From the NCBI GenBank assembly GCA_944389945.1, contig CALXOF010000006.1, forward strand, positions 107,680 through 171,679: a stretch of 64,000 nt of DNA, written 5' to 3'. The translations under genes and the position numbers were made by a program. Shown here in pieces: positions 52,659 through 64,000 of the stretch (positions within the stretch are counted from its first letter, which is position 1; each line of letters begins with the position of its first letter). Under the pieces are notes generated by a model, which was given only the letters and a program-made list of their open reading frames with translations, was not told the DNA's origin and searched no databases. The DNA comes from an uncultured Kiritimatiellota bacterium (lineage in GTDB: Bacteria > Verrucomicrobiota > Kiritimatiellia > RFP12 > DVOR01).

Positions 52659-54236
52659 ATGGAAGAAGAGAAGATTGCGCAGGGGACCTACGACTTCCGC
52701 AATATGCGGAAGGATGGCTATCGCTATGTGGATAAGACCGCGTTGCTCTACCCGCTCGTCACGCGTGGGATGGACTCCTTCTTCTTCATCTCCCGTCCAC
52801 GGCGTTTCGGCAAGTCGCTGATGCTCTCTACCTTGGAGTGTCTCTTCCGCGGCGAGCGCGAGCTCTTCAAGGGTCTGGCCATCGACAAGATGGACTACGA
52901 CTGGAAATCCTATCCCGTCCTCCATTTCAACTTCGCGGGTCTCAAAGTGGAGACGCTTGAAGCCTTCAAGATTGACTTCAGCAGTCGCGTCAAGGAGACA
53001 TTGGCCAAGGCCGGATGCGCATGGAACGACGCGGACTTTCCGGGTGCCAACTTCAGCCGAGCCATCAACACCTTGGCGGCGGGCTCGGAGCAGAAGTCTG
53101 TGGTCGTCTTGATTGACGAATACGACGCACCCGTCAGCCATGCACTGAATGACGTTCCCAAAGCCGAGGCCATCCGGCAGGAACTGTCGGATTTCTACAT
53201 CCAAATCAAGAACAATGTCGGCGCCATCCGCTTCATGATGATGACCGGCGTGACGAAGTTCACGCAACTCTCGGTCTTCTCGGCCCTTAACAACCTCACC
53301 GACCTGACGCTTCAGCCCGAGGCCGCCACGCTTCTGGGCTACACCGAGGAGGAGTTGGAGGCCAACTTCAGCAAGTCGATGCATCGCCACGCCGAGGTCA
53401 TGGGTCTTTCCTACGAAGATTATCGCGGCAAACTCCGTTGGTGGTACAACGGCTATCGTTTCTCGCCGGACAGCGAAGACAAGGTCTATAACCCCCTGGC
53501 CATCGCTCGTACGTTGTTGCGACGCAAGACTTACTTCGAGCCCACATGGTCGGAGACCGGCCACTCCACCGCGCTCATGCAGTATCTCTCCACCCATCCC
53601 CTCACCGCCCGCGACTACGAATGCATCCCGGAAGTCGAGCGCGCAGTCTTCGATGTCTACGATTTGGACAACATCGGGTACCAGACCTTTCTCTACCAGG
53701 GCGGTTATCTCACCATCAAGGATTTTGACCCTATCAGCGGCTACACCCTCGGCATTCCCAATGAGGACGTGCGCCAGGACCTCAACCAAATTCTCGTGGA
53801 TCAGGCCCTGAAGGGTGACAACCGTTTGGGTTGGAACAAGGCCAAGACTGCCCTGTTAAAGTACGACTTTTCAACCTTCTTCACCTGCCTCAAGTCTTTC
53901 TACGCCCGCCTCACCTATGGCGCGAAGGAAGACCGCGTGAACGAGGCCTCTTACCAGCGCAGCCTCTTTATCCTACTCACTGCCGGCGGACTTCGCGTTG
54001 TCTCCGAGGACACGCAGGCGCAGGGGCGCGCGGACCTTGTGGCCGATGCCTTCGGACGTGTCTTCATTTTTGAGCTCAAGGTCGGCGGCACGGCAGAGGA
54101 GGCCCTCGCGCAAATCCGCAACCGCCGCTACGACCTGCCTTATCTCGCCTCCGCCCAGACTATTCACCGTATCGGCCTGGTCTTCGACCCCCAAACCCAT
54201 CAACTCCTCGACACCGCCGTCGAACCTGTGCGCTGA
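52659..54236 (+). CDS. AAA-ATPase-like protein with C-terminal PD-(D/E)XK domain
   Basis: 525 residues of the family that pairs an AAA-ATPase-like N-terminal domain (Pfam PF09820) with a PD-(D/E)XK-superfamily C-terminus (PF08011), common in anaerobes and present in many copies in some genomes. The N-terminus has YDFRNMRKDGYRYVDKTALL, then a P-loop variant FISRPRRFGKSLMLSTLE (about 43-60) and Walker B VVVLIDEYDAP (about 148-158). MMTGVTKFTQLSVFSALNNL and WYNGYRF are conserved in the family. The C-terminus has GRADLVADAFGRVFIFELKVGG near 475, with the Asp and ExK of the nuclease core. Biological role unknown. ATG 52659 has TAGGAG 9 bases upstream. Confidence 0.88.
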   Translation: MEEEKIAQGTYDFRNMRKDGYRYVDKTALLYPLVTRGMDSFFFISRPRRFGKSLMLSTLECLFRGERELFKGLAIDKMDYDWKSYPVLHFNFAGLKVETLEAFKIDFSSRVKETLAKAGCAWNDADFPGANFSRAINTLAAGSEQKSVVVLIDEYDAPVSHALNDVPKAEAIRQELSDFYIQIKNNVGAIRFMMMTGVTKFTQLSVFSALNNLTDLTLQPEAATLLGYTEEELEANFSKSMHRHAEVMGLSYEDYRGKLRWWYNGYRFSPDSEDKVYNPLAIARTLLRRKTYFEPTWSETGHSTALMQYLSTHPLTARDYECIPEVERAVFDVYDLDNIGYQTFLYQGGYLTIKDFDPISGYTLGIPNEDVRQDLNQILVDQALKGDNRLGWNKAKTALLKYDFSTFFTCLKSFYARLTYGAKEDRVNEASYQRSLFILLTAGGLRVVSEDTQAQGRADLVADAFGRVFIFELKVGGTAEEALAQIRNRRYDLPYLASAQTIHRIGLVFDPQTHQLLDTAVEPVR

Positions 54237-54239
54237 CGG

Positions 54240-54480
54240 TCTCCACGCTGCGCGGCACCCACAAAGGCTCAAAGAACCGCAAAGAGCACAAAGCACTGCC
54301 AGAATGGGGAAACGCAGATTGCGCAGATTTGTTGCAGATTTAAGGTGTGCTGGCGCACGCTGAACGTCGCGGTAGGACATATAGGACCATATAGGACAAA
54401 TAGGACGGCGGTTGCGCCGCTTTGCACGACGACTTCGCCGGGCGCCCCGCAGGGGCGTTTCCAATCAGCCAATCAGCTAA
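54240..54480. repeat. Intergenic mosaic (modules D, C, B, E)
   Basis: No gene. A D string (CACAAAGGCTCAAAGAACC, 54259-54291), a C module (GGGGAAACGCAGATTGCGC, 54305-54360), a B module (CGCGGTAGGACATATAGGAC, 54369-54405) and an E string (CCAATCAGCCAATCAGC). Confidence 0.8.
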
Positions 54481-54485
54481 TCAGC

Positions 54486-54510
54486 GGGGCGGCAACGCCG
54501 CCCCTTTTTA
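54486..54510 (+). terminator. Terminator-like F hairpin before the hydrogenase operon
   Basis: GGGGCGGC and GCCGCCCC pair around AAC and are followed by TTTTTA. A TTGACA follows at 54512-54517, and TTGGAG (54522) with GATACT (54545) at 17 bases is a possible hydrogenase promoter. Confidence 0.65.
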
Positions 54511-54600
54511 CTTGACAAGTCTTGGAGAATTATGAAAGAATGGTGATACTAACCTTGAGGCGAAGGCCTTAGGGTACCCATCAGAAAAGGAGAGAGTTTC

Positions 54601-55083
54601 ATGGGTCAGGACGAACGCAAGACGCTCACGCCGGAATTGCGCGCTTTCATTGAGGAATGGAAGCCGAAGCCGGGCAATCTGATTATGGTGTTGCACCGCG
54701 TGCAGCAGACCTATGGCTATATGCCGCGCGAGATCGTGCTGGAGCTGGCCGACCTGTTGGGCGTGCCGCTGGCGAAGATTTACGGCGTCATTACGTTCTA
54801 CAACTTCTTCAAGTTGAAACAGCCCGGGCGCAACCTCATCCAGGTCTGCCTGGGCACGGCCTGTTACCTCAAGGGCGGTGACGACATCATGAAGGCCCTG
54901 GAGCAGGAGCTCGGCGTGGGCGTGAACACCGTCACCCCCGACGGCGAGTTCTCAACCGAGGCGGTGCGTTGCCTGGGCTGCTGCGGCCTGGCGCCTGTCA
55001 TCGTCATCAACGGCGAGGTGTTCGGCAAGGTCACCAAGGCGGCCCTGCCGGGCATCCTTGACAAGTTCCGCGCGAAGCACTGA
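54601..55083 (+). CDS. hydC: NADH-dependent [FeFe] hydrogenase, NuoE-like [2Fe-2S] subunit
   Basis: 160 residues of the thioredoxin-like 24 kDa family (NuoE/HydC). It carries one [2Fe-2S] cluster that links NADH and the catalytic subunit in the trimeric HydABC hydrogenase. Ligand cysteines are in CLGTACYLKGG (about 86-90) and CLGCCGLAPV (about 123-127). The N-terminal helical part (MVLHRVQQTYGYMPREIVLELADLLGVPLAKIYGV) is typical. The start ATG 54601 has AAAGGAGAG about 9 bases upstream. It is the first gene of a tight three-gene operon: 14 bases to the next gene and 13 bases to the third. No maturation genes (hydEFG) are in the window. Confidence 0.93.
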   Translation: MGQDERKTLTPELRAFIEEWKPKPGNLIMVLHRVQQTYGYMPREIVLELADLLGVPLAKIYGVITFYNFFKLKQPGRNLIQVCLGTACYLKGGDDIMKALEQELGVGVNTVTPDGEFSTEAVRCLGCCGLAPVIVINGEVFGKVTKAALPGILDKFRAKH

Positions 55084-55097
55084 GAGGAGAGGACCCC

Positions 55098-56957
<1,860 letters not shown>

Positions 56958-56970
56958 GGAGGAGCGCGCC

Positions 56971-58728
56971 ATGGACAACAAACTCGTACACCTTGAGATC
57001 AACGGCATCGCCGTCGAGGTGCCCGCCGGCACCACCATCCTCGAAGCCGCCAAGAAGGTCGCCGTCAACATCCCGACCCTCTGCCACCACCCCGACGTCA
57101 AGGCCTGGGCCGCCTGCGGCATCTGCGTGGTCCGCAACGGCAACTCGCCCAAGCTCCTGCGCGCCTGCTGCACCGAGGTCGCCGAGGGGATGAAGATCAC
57201 CACCCACGACCCCGACATCGTCCAGATCCGCAAGACGGTCGTCCAGCTCATCCTCAGCACGCACCCGGCCGACTGCCTAAAGTGCCCCCGCTCCGGCGTC
57301 TGCGAACTCCAGCGCGTGGCCACCGACTTCGGCATCCGCGAGGCCCCCTTCCCGCGCCCCGCCATCGACCACATCCCGCGCGACGAGAGCACGCCCTCCA
57401 TCGTCCTCGATCCCGACAAGTGCATCAAGTGCGGCCGTTGCGCCATTGTCTGCCAAGAGATGCAGAACGTCTGGGCCCTCGAGTTCATCGGGCGCGGCGA
57501 GCGCATGCGCATCGCCCCCGCCGCCGGCGTCCCGCTCAACGATTCGCCCTGCATCAAGTGCGGCCAGTGCTCCGCGCACTGCCCCGTCGGCGCCATCTAT
57601 GAGCGCGACGAGACCGCCAAGGTCTGGGACGCCCTCCGCGATCCCCAGCGCTTCACCGCCGTCCAAATCGCCCCCGCCGTCCGCGTCGCCCTCGGCGAGG
57701 CCTTCGGCATGAAGCCCGGCGAAATCTCCACCGGCAAGATCTACACCGCCCTCCGCCGTCTCGGCTTCCAGGCGGTCTTCGACACCAACTTCTCCGCCGA
57801 CCTCACCATCATGGAGGAAGGCACCGAGTTCGTCAACCGCTTCACGCAGGGCGGCGAGCTCCCCCTCATCACCTCCTGCTGTCCCTCCTGGACCGACTGG
57901 ATGGAGAAGTATGCCGCCGACTTCATCCCCAACTTCTCCACCGCCAAGAGCCCCCAGCAGATGCTCGGCGTCATGGCCAAGACCTACTTCGCCGAGAAGA
58001 TGGGCCTCGACCCCGCCCGCATCCACCTCACCTCCATCATGCCCTGCACGGCGAAGAAGTACGAGATCACCCGCTCCGAGGAAATGCGCGCCTCCGGCCA
58101 CCAGGACGTCGACGTCGTGCTCACCACCCGTGAGCTCGCCCGCATGATTAAGATTGCCGGCATCGACTTCAACGCCCTGCCCGAGAGCCCCGCCGACTCC
58201 ATCCTCGGCGAGTACACCGGTGCCGGCACCCTCTTCGGCGCCACCGGCGGCGTCATGGAGGCCGCCCTCCGCACCGCCTACCACCTCATCACCCACGAAG
58301 AGCTCGCCGACGTCAACTTCACCGCCGTCCGCGGCCTCCAGGGCGTCAAGGAAGCGGTCGTCGATATCAAGGGCACCAAGGTCTCCATCGCCGTCGCCCA
58401 CCAGATGGGCAACGTCGAGGCCGTCCTCAACGCCATCCGCGAGGACCGCAAGGCCGGACGTCCGCCTCGGTGGCAGTTCATCGAGGTCATGGCCTGCCGC
58501 GGCGGTTGCATCGGCGGCGGCGGTCAGCCCACCCTCGCCACCGACGAGGTCCGCCTCGCCCGCATGGCCGGCCTCTACCAAGACGACCGCCAGTCGGCCC
58601 ACCGCTGCTCCCACCAGAATCCCCAGATCAAGAAGATCTACACCGACTTCCTGGGCGAGCCTTGCAGCGAAAAGGCCCACAAACTCCTCCACACCCACTA
58701 CACCGCCAAGCCGTTGTATAAGGAGTGA
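56971..58728 (+). CDS. hydA: [FeFe] hydrogenase catalytic subunit
   Basis: 585 residues. It reduces protons to H2 at the H-cluster. In order: a [2Fe-2S] ferredoxin domain (1-78; CHHPDVKAWAACGIC and RACC), a His-Cys3 [4Fe-4S] site (HPADCLKCPRSGVCELQ), two [4Fe-4S] clusters (CIKCGRCAIVCQEMQ and CIKCGQCSAHCPVGAI) and the H-cluster domain with all three signatures, TSCCPSWTDW (L1, ~300), MPCTAKKYE (L2, ~357) and MACRGGCIGGGGQP (L3, ~507). The small C-terminal part has HRCSHQNPQIKKIYTDFLGEP. With its NuoE- and NuoF-like partners it forms a cytoplasmic trimer that disposes of electrons from fermentation. GAGGAGGAG lies 8 bases before ATG 56971. Whether it bifurcates electrons is inferred from subunit make-up. 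Confidence 0.97.
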   Translation: MDNKLVHLEINGIAVEVPAGTTILEAAKKVAVNIPTLCHHPDVKAWAACGICVVRNGNSPKLLRACCTEVAEGMKITTHDPDIVQIRKTVVQLILSTHPADCLKCPRSGVCELQRVATDFGIREAPFPRPAIDHIPRDESTPSIVLDPDKCIKCGRCAIVCQEMQNVWALEFIGRGERMRIAPAAGVPLNDSPCIKCGQCSAHCPVGAIYERDETAKVWDALRDPQRFTAVQIAPAVRVALGEAFGMKPGEISTGKIYTALRRLGFQAVFDTNFSADLTIMEEGTEFVNRFTQGGELPLITSCCPSWTDWMEKYAADFIPNFSTAKSPQQMLGVMAKTYFAEKMGLDPARIHLTSIMPCTAKKYEITRSEEMRASGHQDVDVVLTTRELARMIKIAGIDFNALPESPADSILGEYTGAGTLFGATGGVMEAALRTAYHLITHEELADVNFTAVRGLQGVKEAVVDIKGTKVSIAVAHQMGNVEAVLNAIREDRKAGRPPRWQFIEVMACRGGCIGGGGQPTLATDEVRLARMAGLYQDDRQSAHRCSHQNPQIKKIYTDFLGEPCSEKAHKLLHTHYTAKPLYKE

Positions 58729-58748
58729 TGGGCGCGTCGCGCGACAAA

Positions 58749-58783
58749 CAGGGCGGCAGGCGTCAGCTTGCCGCCCTGTTTTT
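58749..58783 (+). terminator. Terminator of the hydrogenase operon
   Basis: CAGGGCGGCA and TGCCGCCCTG pair perfectly around ten bases, followed by TTTTTG, 20 bases after the stop. Confidence 0.92.
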
Positions 58784-58799
58784 GCTATCCACCAAGCAC

Positions 58800-59540
58800 G
58801 CCACCAAGCACGCCGCAAAGGGAACCGCAGATTTCACAGATTTGTTGCAGATTAAGGGCGTGCTAGCGCACGCTGACTGCCAGTATTTTTAGATCACAGA
58901 GGCTCACAGAGGAATCCACAGAGGCTCACAGAGAAGGTCGGCCGGGTTTTATCACAAAGAACACGAAGGACCACGAAGGGGCACAAAGGGAACGGCACGT
59001 TGCAGGGAGCGGGCCGTGCGTGCGCGCAAGGCGCCAGGCCCACACAGACACAGCCCCCCCCCCACAAGGAGCGGGCCGTGCGTGCGCGCAAGGCGCACGT
59101 CCGGCCCGAAGGGCCTGAGAGAGCATGGCGGGCTTCGCACGCCATGCTTTGGGTTTGGGGAATCTAGCGGCGAAGCCGCCGTCCTATTTGTCCTATATGT
59201 CCTATTCGTCCTACCGCGCCGCCCTTTGGCACGTCGCAGACGTGCTGGGGGTGCAGGGAGAACTTCTCCCTGCCGGGGTGTGGGGCAGCGCCCCACACCT
59301 TCCAATCAGCGAATCAGCTAAAATCTCCTTTGTGTCCTTCGTGTTCTTTGTGATTTCCAATCATTCTGGCAGTCCTGCCGGCGGTAGCCGGCCCCTAATC
59401 GGCTTTAATCTGCGAAATCGGCGGTTCCCTTCTTCCCAGTCATTCTTCGTGAACCTTCGTGGTTCTTCGTGTTAGCCCCGCAGGGCAAACCTCCCACTCT
59501 CTCCCAGCGCTCTCTTCGTCGCGCGCTTACGCGCGCTCCG
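58800..59540. repeat. Intergenic mosaic (modules C, D, B, E, C, D, A)
   Basis: No gene. A C module (58816-58890), CACAGAGG and CACGAAGG strings (58895-58990), two copies of a GGAGCGGGCCGTGCGTGCGC stretch (from 59008 and 59069), a reverse B module (59178-59217, GTCCTATATGTCCTATTCG), a GCACGTCGCAGACGTGC hairpin (~59229), an E string, a reverse C module (59364-59432), a D string (59443-59472) and a reverse A module. Confidence 0.8.
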
Positions 59541-59546
59541 TTCTCC

Positions 59547-59582
59547 GCAAATGTTGCGCCTAGGCGCAACATTTGCTATAGT
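59547..59582 (+). promoter_or_regulatory. ppdK promoter embedded in a 30-base perfect palindrome
   Basis: 59547-59576 reads GCAAATGTTGCGCC, then TA, then GGCGCAACATTTGC minus the shared centre, and is a complete palindrome. TTGCGC (59554-59559) and TATAGT (59577-59582) are 17 bases apart, so the -35 box and spacer lie inside the palindrome. A dimeric regulator bound here would cover the promoter. Confidence 0.65.
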
Positions 59583-59613
59583 AGGGCTTTCCAATCAACG
59601 GAGAAACTACGCG

Positions 59614-62409
<2,796 letters not shown>

Positions 62410-62433
62410 GAGACACGGCGCTTCGCGCCTCGC

Positions 62434-62467
62434 AAAAAAGCCCCCCGAGCAATCGGGGGGCTTTTTT
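62434..62467 (+). terminator. Terminator of ppdK
   Basis: AAAAAAGCCCCCCGA pairs with TCGGGGGGCTTTTTT around a short loop; a textbook bidirectional terminator. Confidence 0.94.
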
Positions 62468-62469
62468 GG

Positions 62470-62865
62470 GAGGGTTGGAAGTTTGGAGGCTTGGAAGCTT
62501 GGAGGAGCCCCAGAGGTTGAAGCCCGGGCCGCCGCCTTGGCGGCGATGAAGACTTTGTTCCGTCGGCGTCAGCCGCCCCGTCCTAGTGGTCCTATAGGTC
62601 CTATATGTCCTACCACGCCGTCCAAGGACTGCCAGAGTGGGGAACCGCAGATTTCACAGATTTGTTGCAGATTAAGGGCGTGCTAGCGCACGCAGGACGC
62701 ACAATGGAAGCTTGGAAGTTTAGAAGTTTGGAGGCTTGGAGGAGCCCCAGAGGTTGAAGCCTTGTCCGTCGCCCCGCAGGGGCGTTCTCTGTTCTCTGTT
62801 TTCTGTTCTCTGGGGCGCGTCAGCGCCCCTTCCGTTCTCCGTTCTCTGGGGCGGCACAGCCGCCC
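62470..62865. repeat. Intergenic mosaic (modules E, B, C, E, A, F)
   Basis: No gene. Two near-identical E stretches (GGAGGCTTGGA ... GAGGAGCCCCAGAGGTTGAAG) at about 62470-62523 and 62705-62762 flank a reverse B module (62580-62615) and a C module (62636-62698). Reverse A modules and F hairpins follow (62783-62868). 62960-63060 shows only the GAAGACGGTCTTGC string in reverse near 63020. Confidence 0.78.
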
Positions 62866-62871
62866 CTTTCT

Positions 62872-62959
62872 GAGACCCTATAGTGGTCCGACCCCGACCA
62901 CTATAGTGGTTGACCTCGGACCCTTATAGGGTCTCACCTCGAACCCTTAAGGGTTTCTC
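62872..62959. repeat. Palindrome block P6
   Basis: Four units: GAGACCCTATAGTGGTC, CGACCACTATAGTGGTT, GGACCCTTATAGGGTC and GAACCCTTAAGGGTTTC. Confidence 0.85.
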
Positions 62960-63068
62960 GGAGACCCCTTTTGAGAGCCTCTTCAGGGGAGTGATGGAGC
63001 CCGCAAGATTTCCCTGCAAGACCGTCTTCATGACACACTTTCCAGGAGCGCATTGCTAGACTTCCGTC

Positions 63069-63102
63069 ATGCAATTGATGTATAATGCAATGCAAAAGGA
63101 GG
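63069..63102 (+). promoter_or_regulatory. Promoter, direct repeats and ribosome binding site of the antitoxin gene
   Basis: TATAAT at 63081-63086 is flanked by two ATGCAAT direct repeats (63069-63075, 63085-63091), a likely autoregulatory site; AAAGGAGG lies 7 bases before ATG 63110. Confidence 0.55.
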
Positions 63103-63109
63103 ATGTATT

Positions 63110-63421
63110 ATGGCTCATGCAACGAATTATACGATTCGCTTGGATGCCGACCTTCGCCAGGAGGCCGAGCAGCTTTTTGCGGATTTAGGGCTGAACCTTT
63201 CCACGGCGATGAACATCTTTTTGCGTAAAGCGGTGGAGGTCGGTGGGATTCCGTTCGAGGTGTGTCGCAGCCGCCCCAATGCCGAAACGCTGGCCGCCAT
63301 CCGCGAGACGTATGCTGACAGTCAGTATTTTGGAAATCACAAAGGACACGAAGGACACAAAGACTGCCAGAATGGGGAACCGCCGATGTTTCTTCGCTTC
63401 GCTCGAAAGACCTTGCGGTAG
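63110..63421 (+). CDS. RelB/DinJ-family antitoxin with a C-terminus made of repeat DNA
   Basis: 103 residues as read. Residues 1-72 match the RelB/DinJ family: a ribbon-helix-helix N-terminus (YTIRLDADLRQEAEQLFADLGLNLSTAMNIFLRKAVEVGGIPFEV, given here in part) that binds DNA and represses its own operon, followed by RPNAETLAAIRE. From about codon 73 (base 63326) the frame runs into a D module (CACAAAGGACACGAAGG) and a C module (CTGCCAGAATGGGGAACC), giving the odd tail HKGHEGHKDCQNGEPP and FLRFARKTL. No RelE/YafQ toxin gene follows; repeat mosaic continues instead. The toxin-binding tail is therefore probably lost. The gene may be an orphan repressor or a remnant. Confidence 0.75.
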   Translation: MAHATNYTIRLDADLRQEAEQLFADLGLNLSTAMNIFLRKAVEVGGIPFEVCRSRPNAETLAAIRETYADSQYFGNHKGHEGHKDCQNGEPPMFLRFARKTLR

Positions 63422-63930
63422 TCCACAGATTAAAGCCGATTAGGGGCCGGCTACCGCCGGCAGGACTGCCAGAATGGGAAACGCAGATTGTTCCGTCGCT
63501 TCGCTAGGAAGACCTTTGGTAACACAGATTTGATGCAGATTTTGGGCGTGCTAGCAAGGGGCGCTGACGCGCCCCGGAGAACGGAGAACAGAGCGTGCAG
63601 GCGCGAAGCGCCAAACCTTCCACGGCCACGGAGAACAGAACGCCCCTGCGGGGCGACAAAGAGGCCGCTGTACATACAGGGCGGCGAAGCCGCCGTCCTA
63701 TATGTCCTATATGTCCTACCGCAACGTGCTTTCCAATCAGTGGGGCGGCGCAGCCGCCCCACTATCGCGAGTCTTCCAATCCGCAATCAGCCAATCAGTC
63801 TACGCAGGGGTGTGGGGCGGCGCCCCACCAACAAAGCCAAGCCTCTAAGTTCTAAGCTTCCAACCTTCCGGCGGCAACGCCGCCCGCGTAGTTTTCCAAT
63901 CAGCCAATCAGCTAATCAGCCAACTGGGTG
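63422..63930. repeat. Intergenic mosaic at the right edge (modules C, C, F, A, B, F, E)
   Basis: No gene. Two C modules in tandem (up to 63470 and 63475-63555), an F hairpin (GGGGCGCTGACGCGCCCC), A runs with GCGCGAAGCGC and CCCCTGCGGGG hairpins, a reverse B module (63695-63722), another F hairpin (GGGGCGGCGCAGCCGCCCC) and E strings. Confidence 0.78.
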
Positions 63931-63997
63931 TCGGACATTTTTTGTCCGATCGGATCGGACACTTTTTATAAAGCACTGACGTTGTATTGGTTATAAT
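63931..63997 (+). promoter_or_regulatory. Inverted half-sites and -10 box of a gene beyond the window
   Basis: Three half-sites TCGGACA (63931-63937), TGTCCGAT (63943-63950) and ATCGGACA (63954-63961) alternate in direction and can form two exclusive hairpins. TATAAT at 63992-63997 suggests that a gene begins just outside the window. Confidence 0.45.
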
Positions 63998-64000
63998 GCG

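Overview
The window is GC-rich bacterial DNA (strong G/C third-position bias, one 12.8 kb gene nearly free of TTA, CTA and TCA codons). Gene content points to a strict anaerobe: a three-subunit [FeFe] hydrogenase of the HydABC type, pyruvate phosphate dikinase, and no respiratory genes in view. Giant secreted proteins with calcium-binding DxDxDG repeats, very short 5' leaders and large repeat-filled intergenic regions suggest the Planctomycetes-Verrucomicrobia-Lentisphaerae-Kiritimatiella group. That placement is inference; there is no rRNA here to confirm it.

Left end (1-8844): the end of a type I-E CRISPR-Cas locus, with the C-terminal part of cas1, a cas2 fused to a DnaQ-like exonuclease, and a 7.5 kb array of 124 repeats and 123 spacers transcribed left to right. 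9212-15506 (mostly minus strand): a P1B metal ATPase with a separate HMA metal-binding protein behind a repressor-style promoter, a HAD phosphatase, an FtsW/RodA family protein, a LysM lipoprotein and rpsO. 15668-18877 (plus): UDP-glucuronate decarboxylase and a UvrD/PcrA helicase. 19320-23659 (minus): a four-gene cluster of unknown function that combines glycine-zipper membrane proteins with TerB-like domains; this is the best candidate for an undescribed multi-protein system. 24050-32196: a ZIP metal transporter, an AAA/DUF4143 ATPase, a broken hsdS joined to a copy of the ZIP 3' end, a polytopic membrane protein behind a long RNA-like hairpin, and a lipoprotein behind a 300-base structured leader that looks like an attenuator.

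32443-37910: a 55-residue membrane protein, pnp, an unknown 231-residue protein and guaA. 38877-52416: a small lipoprotein followed by a 4259-residue secreted protein with calcium-binding repeats and a LamG domain. 52659-63421: an AAA-ATPase-like/PD-(D/E)XK protein, the hydrogenase operon (NuoE-like, NuoF-like and catalytic subunits), ppdK and a RelB/DinJ-type antitoxin whose tail has been replaced by repeat DNA.

Almost every intergenic region longer than about 300 bases is a mosaic of the same short modules in either orientation. In the entries below they are: A, purine runs of GGAGAACGG type (or CCGTTCTCC) often capped by a GCGCGC hairpin; B, repeated ATAGGAC units ending in GGCGGCTGACGCCGC; C, CCGCAGATT...GCAGATT units ending in a hairpin and CTGCCAGAAT; D, CACGAAGG/CACAAAGG strings; E, CTTGGAAG and CCAATCAGCTAATCAGC strings; F, GGGGCG...CGCCCC hairpins; P, blocks of four or five palindromes built on GACCACTATAGTGGTC or GACCCTATAGGGTC, about 23-25 bases apart. 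Genes use three kinds of signal that can be seen directly: good sigma-70-like promoters, -10 boxes only 7-8 bases before the start codon (probably leaderless mRNAs), and stop codons buried in perfect palindromes.
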